DNA of 5,069 nucleotides from Bacteroidota bacterium (GTDB lineage Bacteria > Bacteroidota > Bacteroidia > Chitinophagales > UBA2359): positions 4,584 to 9,652 of the forward strand of contig JAHDGP010000141.1 of NCBI GenBank assembly GCA_020627525.1, read 5' to 3'. The position numbers and the translations under genes were made by a program. A model generated the notes under the pieces. The model had not been told where the DNA came from. It did not search any database and saw nothing but the letters and a program-made list of their open reading frames with translations. This document shows, in pieces, positions 1-5,069 of this stretch. The number at the start of each line of letters is the position of its first letter. The stretch's first letter is position 1.

Positions 1-893
1 AGGATGTTGTTAAAATAATCATTATTCATTAAGCTTTGCAATGAAGGTATTCCAAGTGCAATATCTCTATTCATCAAAGCGCCCCTTGACCCAACTACCA
101 ATTCGTTAAGATCATTGTTTGAAGTGGTATTGTTGTTAAATGAAACCGCATGAACTTTTACACCCTCTGTTCTTGAAAGACAAAGCAGTGAATCTACTCT
201 TTCTGTAGCATCAGAAGCTGCTTCATCCGTCATTACGATAACGGCTTTGTATAGATTGTCACTTTCTTTTATACAATAATTTATACCTTCAGAAATTGAT
301 TCAAACAAAGGAGTCCCTCCACCTGTTCTACCGGGAATTTCTTCTAATGCATTTGTCACCAAAGAATGATTGGTTGTAAAATCTTGCAACAAGGTTACAA
401 TACCGCTGGATATTCCTGCATAAGCCCCACTAAATGCAATTAATGATATTTCGTCATCAGGATTTGCAACATTTATGATGTTTTTGCAAATTTCAACCCT
501 TTGCAAAAGAGAATCATTTGCCAGCATGCTACCACTTTGATCAATCAGTAGTGAAATAGAATAAGGACCTTCTGTGTCGTCAACTGGAAAATCTTTTGAA
601 CATTCTAATGATCGCAGTTCGGCATCTAATTTTACCGTTTCAAAGATCGTTAAGCTCAATCTAATATCTTCTTCCTCAATGGTAAGGAAGTTGTCAATAT
701 CTCCCACAATAATTTTGGGCTGAAAGTCTACTTCAAACTCCAAAACATTGTTTTCAATACTTGTAGCTTCTGTTCTAATAATATTGGCATAAGCTCTCGG
801 ATAGGCGTTTGTTGGAAGCAATTCATCGTATTTTTTACATGAAAAGCAAACAACAAAAAACAAACAAAACAATATGCATTTGTATCTATTCAA
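1..893 (-). CDS. VWA-domain lipoprotein, 3' end outside window
   Basis: Frame read by eye on the minus strand: 297 complete codons, open to the left edge. There is no ATG before the mature protein. I chose TTG at 893-891, one base after the stop of the upstream OmpA gene. It gives a short lipoprotein signal: NRYK, a hydrophobic stretch (about residues 6-18), then FSC with the likely lipid-bearing Cys19 followed by KKYDE. The -3 position is Cys, not the usual Leu or Val. Another TTG at 917-915 would give a longer MKK-type start overlapping ompA by 23 bases. Residues 20-110 form a region I do not recognise. From about 112 a VWA domain begins with a full metal-binding (MIDAS) set: D118-Q-S120-G-S122, T194 in RTGGGTP, and D223 in VMTDE. 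VWA domains with an intact MIDAS bind a divalent metal and usually a protein partner. A role as an outer-membrane-anchored binding or scaffold protein is inference. The family call is firm, the function unknown. Confidence 0.87.
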   Translation of the reverse strand, partial: MNRYKCILFCLFFVVCFSCKKYDELLPTNAYPRAYANIIRTEATSIENNVLEFEVDFQPKIIVGDIDNFLTIEEEDIRLSLTIFETVKLDAELRSLECSKDFPVDDTEGPYSISLLIDQSGSMLANDSLLQRVEICKNIINVANPDDEISLIAFSGAYAGISSGIVTLLQDFTTNHSLVTNALEEIPGRTGGGTPLFESISEGINYCIKESDNLYKAVIVMTDEAASDATERVDSLLCLSRTEGVKVHAVSFNNNTTSNNDLNELVVGSRGALMNRDIALGIPSLQSLMNNDYFNNI

Positions 894-894
894 T

Positions 895-2196
895 TTATTT
901 TGGTTTATTTTTTTCAAGAATAAAATGTTTCTCTACTAGCAAGTATGTAATGCCAACTCTCCAAGTAGAAAGTTTATTAGAACCCAACTCAGCAACAATG
1001 CCCAATCTATTATTAGGAAAATACCTAAATCCAACAAAAGGATCGACACCCCATCCGGTTTTGGCAGAACTTTGCTCAAAGTTGTGCCATTCTCCTCCAC
1101 ATAAACGAGGATCGCTTTTTAATATTACTCTTCTGTAATTAGCAGAAATTCCTACATACGGATCAAGTCTGGGACCGAGGTTGACGTGAAAAGCTGTTTG
1201 AAAACCCACAAGCTGATAATTGAACCACAGTTCTAATGCTCTGCTGCCCCATTGCTCATAACCACCTGTTATTCCCAAACCGATGTGTTTGGTGATGCCA
1301 TATTCGATGGTCGCCGAGATGGGCGGAATGCGTGTTTTGGTATATCTAAATTTATAATTAAAGCCTAAATTACTATTGAAGTTATAAGAGGATTGAACGA
1401 AAATGGCATTTTTTCCAAAAAGCTTAGGTGGTTTTAATCTTATATTTCTCAGATTGATTTTGCCAAGTGCTTTGAGTTTGTCAAGGTCGCTTATCCGGTT
1501 TCTTTTAGGTTTTTGAATTTCACCAATTTCATCCAATTCTTTTTCAAAACTCAAAATTTCTCCATTGGCAAAGCGGATTTCTTTCACCTTATTAGATTCC
1601 AGCCTACGTTCTTTTTCACTGCCATCTTTAAACCTAACAGCTACAACATTGGCCGTAATGACATCCGCATTTATTTCCCTTCCATTTCTTAAAAGAATGA
1701 CATCACCCAACTCAACCTCTTTTTCTTGAATGATGACCAATTCAACCCTTCTATTAACGTCCGTAGCAACACTATCTGATTCTATTAATGGAAACTGATT
1801 GCTATAATTATTGGTAAATATTCTATCAAAGTCTATACCCTCATCAAGTAAGAAGTCTAGCACAGCATCGCTTCGCTCTTCTGCTAAACGGTCTTCAAAT
1901 TCATCTGTGAAAGGATCAGCATAGCCGTTTATTCTAAGCTCCAATCGTTTAGAAGCTTTAAGCAGCTTGGCAATACTTTTTAAGTAGTTTTTATCAGAAG
2001 TGGAAAGTTCCGCCCTGTTGACATCAAATTGTAAATCTCTTAAATTGAGCTCTGATTTTTTGACCTTATCACCATCTTCCAGTTTCTCAATTACTTGTTC
2101 CAATTCCTGATTAGAAAGACCTTCATCTTGACCCACTAATTCAATTGTGAATAGAAAGAAGATAAAAAGACCAATAAATTTGAATTTCAGAGACAT
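895..2196 (-). CDS. OmpA-family outer-membrane protein with N-terminal OmpA domain and C-terminal barrel-like region
   Basis: The product is 433 residues from an ATG. A signal peptide spans residues 1-22 (FKFIGLFIFFLFTIELVG, then QDEG). Residues 50-157 are an OmpA peptidoglycan-binding domain: FDVNRAEL at 57-64, NGYAD with D94 in the place of the peptidoglycan-contacting Asp, R108 in the place of the contacting Arg, and NRRVELVI at 148-155. Residues 164-217 (GDVILLRNGREI... to ...FANGEILSF) resemble a short module common in Bacteroidota surface proteins, with two NG turns. Residues 262-425 alternate polar and hydrophobic/aromatic residues with many Gly, Tyr and Phe, as in an outer-membrane beta-barrel of about eight strands. 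Ordinary OmpA proteins have the barrel first and the OmpA domain last; here the order is reversed. It probably links the outer membrane to the cell wall. It is the first gene of a pair with the VWA lipoprotein. The barrel is judged from sequence pattern only. Confidence 0.88.
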   Translation of the reverse strand: MSLKFKFIGLFIFFLFTIELVGQDEGLSNQELEQVIEKLEDGDKVKKSELNLRDLQFDVNRAELSTSDKNYLKSIAKLLKASKRLELRINGYADPFTDEFEDRLAEERSDAVLDFLLDEGIDFDRIFTNNYSNQFPLIESDSVATDVNRRVELVIIQEKEVELGDVILLRNGREINADVITANVVAVRFKDGSEKERRLESNKVKEIRFANGEILSFEKELDEIGEIQKPKRNRISDLDKLKALGKINLRNIRLKPPKLFGKNAIFVQSSYNFNSNLGFNYKFRYTKTRIPPISATIEYGITKHIGLGITGGYEQWGSRALELWFNYQLVGFQTAFHVNLGPRLDPYVGISANYRRVILKSDPRLCGGEWHNFEQSSAKTGWGVDPFVGFRYFPNNRLGIVAELGSNKLSTWRVGITYLLVEKHFILEKNKPK

Positions 2197-2305
2197 AAAG
2201 TTAAATATATTCCAAAACTGTTACGACCGAATGGTGTTATTTGTTGTTTAGCAGTGGTTAAGAATGATAAATTATATCCAAAAATAAGGAAGTCGCTTAA
2301 GCTAG

Positions 2306-2339
2306 CAAACATAATTATAGTATTTATCTTAAAACCAAA
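2306..2339 (-). promoter_or_regulatory. Candidate Bacteroidota promoter for the OmpA-VWA pair
   Basis: On the minus strand TATGTTTG (2313-2306) matches the Bacteroidota -7 box TAnnTTTG exactly. TTTG at 2339-2336 lies 22 bases upstream as a possible -33 element, slightly further than the usual spacing. The start of transcription would fall near 2300, leaving a leader of about 100 bases before the OmpA ATG. The -33 element lies inside the last codons of the toxin gene. This would allow the envelope pair to be transcribed apart from the toxin-antitoxin genes. Based on motif match only. Confidence 0.42.
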
Positions 2340-2653
2340 TTAATCAGTACATCTAATTCATGATCAGAGATATTTGATTTTTGAGATTTAACATATATAT
2401 CTAATAAGTATATAGTTTTCTCTTCTGATAAAACATAGGTAACAATTCTAGCACCAGAACTTTTTCCTTTGTTTTTTGAAGTAATAGCCATTCTTATTTT
2501 ATAACAGTTTTCTTTGATCAGAACACCTTGCTTTGGGTTGTTTTGTAAGGATTTAATGAGTAATTGCAAATCCTTTTTTAAAGATTTTTGTTTTTTAGCA
2601 ATCGGTTTTGCTTGCTTGGAAAAGTAGCTTGTAACAATTACTTCAAAGCTCAT
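2324..2653 (-). CDS. RelE/ParE-family toxin of a type II toxin-antitoxin module
   Basis: The protein has 109 residues if started at ATG 2653-2651. A TTG one codon upstream (2656) is also possible, but MSFEVIVT is the usual kind of N-terminus for this family. It has the RelE/ParE pattern: two N-terminal helices (about 9-37) with FSKQAKPIAKK and SLKKDLQLLI, then a basic beta-sheet with YKIRM (51-55), SKNKGKSSGAR (59-69), a strand around VTYV, and LLDIYVKS (83-90), ending in a C-terminal helix (96-107). RelE relatives cleave mRNA on the ribosome and ParE relatives poison gyrase; the sequence does not tell which applies. The basic YKIR and GKS-GAR stretches resemble the group often annotated as RelE-like mRNA-cleaving toxins. 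It follows the antitoxin with an 11-base overlap, so translation is probably coupled. No frameshift or missing segment is visible, so it appears intact. Confidence 0.8.
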   Translation of the reverse strand: MSFEVIVTSYFSKQAKPIAKKQKSLKKDLQLLIKSLQNNPKQGVLIKENCYKIRMAITSKNKGKSSGARIVTYVLSEEKTIYLLDIYVKSQKSNISDHELDVLINLVLR

Positions 2654-2870
2654 CAAGAAATTCTTTAGCTGTTTGTAATTTTATTTTCCCTTCTTGATGA
2701 AGTTTTACTTCCTCAAAAGCATCTTTTAATTCTTGACATTTTTTCGTAAGAAGTTCTTGATTGTCTTGATTAAGATTATCTAAAAACTCTTTCAAAATCA
2801 TTAGAGTATCCAAATCGTCAATATCTGTAATACTTCTAAATACCTGATTTTTTATTTGTAGAACTGTCAT
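2643..2870 (-). CDS. Small antitoxin paired with the RelE/ParE-like toxin
   Basis: The product is 75 residues from an ATG, acidic at its C-terminal end, and predicted mostly helical. Residues 15-33 (TDIDDLDTLMILKEFLDNL) form one amphipathic helix and 36-60 another. The tail around 60-75 (EGKIKLQTAKEFLDEL) resembles the C-terminal segment of small Bacteroidota and cyanobacterial addiction-module antitoxins, where a Gly-containing turn and a last helix wrap the toxin. I see no helix-turn-helix, ribbon-helix-helix or AbrB-like DNA-binding domain, so self-repression of the operon cannot be read from the sequence. The antitoxin-first order, overlapping stop and start, and a recognisable toxin partner are the main support; the sequence alone would be weak. 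A possible but poor promoter is TAACTTTA (2916-2909), one mismatch from TAnnTTTG, with no good -33 element. Confidence 0.7.
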   Translation of the reverse strand: MTVLQIKNQVFRSITDIDDLDTLMILKEFLDNLNQDNQELLTKKCQELKDAFEEVKLHQEGKIKLQTAKEFLDEL

Positions 2871-2915
2871 TTATCAAAAGTTATGTCAATAGATAGAATA
2901 GCACTTACTAAAGTT

Positions 2916-2957
2916 AAATAAAAAACATACTTGATGCAATTATAAATTTTCACATCA
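2916..2957 (-). terminator. Weak candidate terminator after tyrS
   Basis: On the minus strand the tyrS stop region contains TGATG (2957-2953), which pairs with CATCA (2936-2932). Three more inner pairs are possible, two of them G-T, leaving a loop of about 10 bases. A T-rich run (TTTTTTATTT) follows within ten bases. The stem is short and AU-rich, so termination may be partial and some tyrS transcription could enter the toxin-antitoxin genes. Confidence 0.28.
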
Positions 2958-4229
2958 TTCAGCAATAACCAAATACTTATTTCTTTTACCTTTTTGTACT
3001 AAAATGAATTTTTCATTCAATAAATCCTCTTTAGTAATAGATTTTTCCATCGTCACCTTTTCCATATTGATACTAATTGAATTTTCCTTCAAACTTCTTC
3101 TGGCTTCGCCTTTGGAAGATAAAATGCCCGTATGTTCAGATAAAAAGTCAATCACATCAAGGCTATCTCCGTGGTCCGACCTTTTTAAATTAAATGTAGG
3201 AACACCGTCAAATACATCAAGAAAATCACGCTCACTCAATTTCGACAAAGCTTCTTTGCTTCCTTTTCCGAACAACAAAGCACTAGTTGAAAGCGCTTTC
3301 TCATAATCTTCCTCACTGTGTACCATTGTCGTAACTTCTTTGGCAATGGTTTTTTGAAGGATTCTCTGATGTGGTGCTTCGTCGTGCTGTTTTTCCAAAT
3401 TTTCAATGGTTTCTTTATCTAATAAAGTAAACACACGAATGTATTTTTTAGCATCAGCATCGCTTGCATTTACCCAAAATTGATAAAACTGGTAGGGGCT
3501 TGTTTTTTCAGGATCTAACCAAACAGAACCACCTGCTGTTTTTCCAAACTTAGTTCCATCCGCTTTAGTAATCAAAGGGCAAGTAAAAGCAAATGCTTCT
3601 CCCTTTGCTTTTCTTCTAATCAATTCGCTACCAGCAGTGATATTACCCCATTGATCTGAACCACCAAATTGAATGGCACAATTGTGGTTTTCATACAACC
3701 AAAGAAAATCATAACCTTGAATCAATTGGTAGGAAAATTCTGTAAAAGAGATTCCTTTTTCCAATCTACTTTTGACCGAATCTTTGGACATCATATAACT
3801 TACTGTTAAATGTTTTCCAATATCCCTCATAAAATTCAATAAACCATACTCTTTGAACCAATCATAGTTGTTTACAATGGTCACAGGATTGTCATCTTTA
3901 CCATAACAAAGTAATTTTTCCAACTGCTTTCTAATAGCATTTACATTGTTTTGTAATACTTCTTCTGACAATAAATTTCTCTCTTCACTCTTGCCTGACG
4001 GATCACCAATCATACCCGTTGCACCTCCGACCAAAGCAAATGGTTTATGGCCATGTCTTTGGAAATGGATCAATAACATCAAAGAAGCTAGATTGCCAAT
4101 ATGTAGAGAATCAGCGGTAGGATCTTGACCAATATAGCCAGACATTGTCTCTGTTTCTAGTTTTTCTTTGGTTCCAGGCATTATGTCATGAATCATTCCA
4201 CGCCAGGTAAGTTCATCTATAAGGTTCAT
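2955..4229 (-). CDS. tyrS: Tyrosyl-tRNA synthetase
   Basis: This is a full-length class I aminoacyl-tRNA synthetase of 424 residues, the usual bacterial TyrRS size. It activates tyrosine with ATP and loads it on tRNA-Tyr in the cytoplasm. Visible signatures: Y32-x-G-x-D36-P-T at the tyrosine/ATP pocket; HIGN at 43-46 in place of HIGH; GGATGMIGDPSGKSEER (68-84); Y167, Q171 and D174 for tyrosine recognition; GGSDQWGNI (189-197); and the KMSKS loop as KFGKT (227-231). An S4-like RNA-binding domain occupies about 350-420, with SKGEARRSLKENSISIN (372-388). The ATG at 4229 gives MNLIDELTWRGM, a normal TyrRS start, and lies close behind a good promoter. Asn46 replaces the last His of HIGH; by alignment it matches His48 of the Geobacillus enzyme, a position known to tolerate Asn. 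The enzyme is therefore expected to be active. It is transcribed apart from the divergent secreted-protein gene. Confidence 0.98.
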   Translation of the reverse strand: MNLIDELTWRGMIHDIMPGTKEKLETETMSGYIGQDPTADSLHIGNLASLMLLIHFQRHGHKPFALVGGATGMIGDPSGKSEERNLLSEEVLQNNVNAIRKQLEKLLCYGKDDNPVTIVNNYDWFKEYGLLNFMRDIGKHLTVSYMMSKDSVKSRLEKGISFTEFSYQLIQGYDFLWLYENHNCAIQFGGSDQWGNITAGSELIRRKAKGEAFAFTCPLITKADGTKFGKTAGGSVWLDPEKTSPYQFYQFWVNASDADAKKYIRVFTLLDKETIENLEKQHDEAPHQRILQKTIAKEVTTMVHSEEDYEKALSTSALLFGKGSKEALSKLSERDFLDVFDGVPTFNLKRSDHGDSLDVIDFLSEHTGILSSKGEARRSLKENSISINMEKVTMEKSITKEDLLNEKFILVQKGKRNKYLVIAE

Positions 4230-4249
4230 AGTTTATTCATTTAAGACTG

Positions 4250-4278
4250 CAAAGATAGACGAAATTAGGTTATCCCAA
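4250..4278 (-). promoter_or_regulatory. Bacteroidota-type promoter of tyrS
   Basis: On the minus strand TATCTTTG (4257-4250) is an exact TAnnTTTG -7 box. TTG (4278-4276) lies 18 bases upstream as the -33 element. Transcription would start near 4245, giving a short leader of about 16 bases before the tyrS ATG. The leader is too short for a T-box or other attenuator. No Shine-Dalgarno sequence is present, as is usual in this phylum. Confidence 0.62.
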
Positions 4279-4402
4279 GACAAGCGTACTAGGAGTTTAA
4301 CACATTTTTTCAGTTAAATTATTAGGATAATATCATAAATAAATGTTTATTTATGCTGGATTTACAAACATTCCTATTATGGCATAGTCTTGGGTTTCCT
4401 AA
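4265..4402. repeat. Spaced inverted-repeat pair GTCTTGGG-N3/4-CCTAA
   Basis: GTCTTGGG, then TTT, then CCTAA lies on the plus strand at 4387-4402. The same two blocks separated by ATAA lie on the minus strand at 4281-4265. The two copies face each other about 105 bases apart, and the minus copy contains the TTG of the tyrS promoter. They match at 13 block positions with a one-base difference in spacer length. They could be a regulator site, a decayed duplicated promoter, or chance. Confidence 0.35.
4334..4355. repeat. Perfect 22-bp palindromic inverted repeat
   Basis: CATAAATAAA (4334-4343) is followed by TG and its exact reverse complement TTTATTTATG (4346-4355). The arms are 10 bp with a 2-base centre, a form more like a dimeric protein binding site than a transcription terminator, since no T-run follows on either strand. 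The low GC content raises the odds of chance occurrence. It lies about 75 bases upstream of the tyrS promoter. Confidence 0.5.
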
Positions 4403-4672
4403 AGATTAATAACTTCATTAAGGGACGATAAATGATTATTCTATTGTTACTAATTTAGATAGGTAGCAATTTTATAATTTATTACTATAATACTATGTCC
4501 TTGTAAAACAATGAAGTAGAATTAAAAAAAGAGACTAAATAACATTGTTTTTATTTATTATATCAATTTTATACAACTTCAATACAAGTTCGTGCAGAAG
4601 ACAGTCTACATATTTAATTTATGTATTCACTGTTAAATTCTGTAATTTTAAGCTTTGACCAATCAAATCATT

Positions 4673-5069
4673 ATGAATTTTAGACAGATTTTTACAATCT
4701 TACTGTGTGCATTTTTTATGTTACCAGCAGTTGCACAACACAAATGTGGAACTGTTACTACGGAAGCGGAAATGGACTGGCTCCGAAATTTTAAAAAGAA
4801 TATTGCTCCAAATTATAAAATGAGTAGTGAGACGCTTTACGTGCCAGTAGTGTTTCATATTGTTGGAGAAGATGATGGATCAGGATATTATCCTGCCAGA
4901 GAGATATTGAGAATTATTTGTGAGTTTAATGAAAATTATAGCAACAACGATTCAGGTATACAGTTTTTTTTAAAGGAAAATGGAGGAATTAGGTTCCACA
5001 ATGATTCTAGGTTTTACAATCATGATGCAAGCGATCCTAATGATGCTTATAATGTCATTTTCTGTAATC
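4673..5069 (+). CDS. N-terminal part of a secreted protein, probably a zinc metalloprotease
   Basis: ATG at 4673 opens a frame that stays open for 132 codons to the window end. Residues 1-21 are a signal peptide (FRQIFTILLCAFFMLPAVA) with an AVA cleavage site, then QHKCGT. After a short lead (about 27-52) comes YVPVVFHIVGEDDGSGYY (56-73), then REILRIICEFNENYSN (76-91), GIQFFLKENGGIRF (95-108), a YNHD stretch (115-118), and NVIFCN at the edge. The order 'CGT, VPVVFHIV, helix with N-x-x-Y, IQF-x-L' is that of the region before the catalytic zinc site in M43/pappalysin-like and related secreted proteases of Bacteroidota, often exported by the type IX secretion system. The HExxH zinc motif and any C-terminal sorting domain would lie beyond the window, so enzyme activity is inference from family resemblance. 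The gene is divergent from tyrS and is cut by the window, not broken. Confidence 0.72.
   Translation, partial: MNFRQIFTILLCAFFMLPAVAQHKCGTVTTEAEMDWLRNFKKNIAPNYKMSSETLYVPVVFHIVGEDDGSGYYPAREILRIICEFNENYSNNDSGIQFFLKENGGIRFHNDSRFYNHDASDPNDAYNVIFCN

Larger units (their letters stand above)
4230..4672. other. Divergent intergenic region between tyrS and the secreted-protein gene
   Basis: These 443 AT-rich bases have no coding frame I can support and no tRNA or known riboswitch that I recognise. The tyrS promoter lies at the left end. There is a 22-bp palindrome at 4334-4355, a spaced inverted pair at 4265-4281 and 4387-4402, and a looser 9-bp inverted repeat (AAAACAATG 4505-4513, CATTGTTTT 4543-4551). 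For the plus-strand gene I find no exact TAnnTTTG. The nearest is TAATTTTA at 4643-4650, one mismatch, without a clear -33 element. Confidence 0.6.

Noticed and set aside
809..1138. Plus-strand open frame of 109 codons
   Set aside because: It runs antisense across the end of ompA and the start of the VWA lipoprotein gene, both of which have strong domain support. Its product has no recognisable features.
2651..2656. Toxin start at TTG 2656 giving a double Met
   Set aside because: The first codon is TTG, not ATG. The ATG at 2653 gives the family-typical start and is preferred.
2875..2883. TAACTTTTG just before the antitoxin ATG as a promoter
   Set aside because: It has three bases between TA and TTTG, not two, and lies only four bases from the ATG, which would make the message leaderless.
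3004..3306. Plus-strand open frame of 100 codons
   Set aside because: It is antisense to the C-terminal part of tyrS, with low-complexity composition and no recognisable motif.
3946..4128. Plus-strand open frame of 60 codons
   Set aside because: It is antisense to the conserved N-terminal part of tyrS, whose codons explain the openness.
4505..4551. Inverted repeat AAAACAATG / CATTGTTTT as a terminator
   Set aside because: The loop is 29 bases, the stem is almost all A-T, and no gene on the plus strand ends here.
4649..4657. TAAGCTTTG upstream of the secreted-protein gene as a -7 box
   Set aside because: The spacer between TA and TTTG is three bases, and no TTG lies at the right distance upstream.
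1..5069. CRISPR array, tRNA or rRNA genes, insertion sequence
   Set aside because: I saw no regularly spaced direct repeats, no cloverleaf sequence, no transposase-like frame and no terminal inverted repeats with target duplications.

Overview
The window looks like chromosomal DNA from a member of the Bacteroidota. The supporting signs are AT-rich sequence, genes without clear Shine-Dalgarno sites, two exact matches to the Bacteroidota -7 promoter box (TAnnTTTG), a lipoprotein with a Cys-Lys-Lys start, an OmpA-family surface protein carrying a segment common in that phylum, and the start of a secreted protein of a type frequent in Saprospiraceae and relatives. The family-level placement is an inference.

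Left part (1-2196, minus strand): a two-gene unit, read right to left. An OmpA-domain outer-membrane protein comes first. After a gap of one base comes a lipoprotein with a von Willebrand factor A (VWA) domain, whose 3' end runs off the left edge. The lipoprotein has no ATG at its start and is read from a TTG, so ATG-only ORF finding misses it. Both products should sit at the outer membrane or in the periplasm, and the tight spacing suggests a shared job at the envelope.

Middle (2324-2870, minus strand): a compact type II toxin-antitoxin pair, antitoxin first, with the RelE/ParE-like toxin overlapping its end by 11 bases. It sits between the housekeeping gene tyrS and the envelope operon.

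Right-centre (2955-4229, minus strand): a complete tyrS, tyrosyl-tRNA synthetase, with a good Bacteroidota promoter just upstream. Its HIGH signature reads HIGN.

Right edge (4230-5069): a 443-base divergent intergenic region holding a 22-bp palindrome and a spaced inverted-repeat pair. It is followed on the plus strand by the first 132 codons of a secreted protein, probably a zinc metalloprotease, cut by the window end.

Most of the content is ordinary. I see no convincing undescribed system. The items most worth a second look are the OmpA protein with its domains in reversed order, the coupled VWA lipoprotein with a non-ATG start, and the short addiction module.
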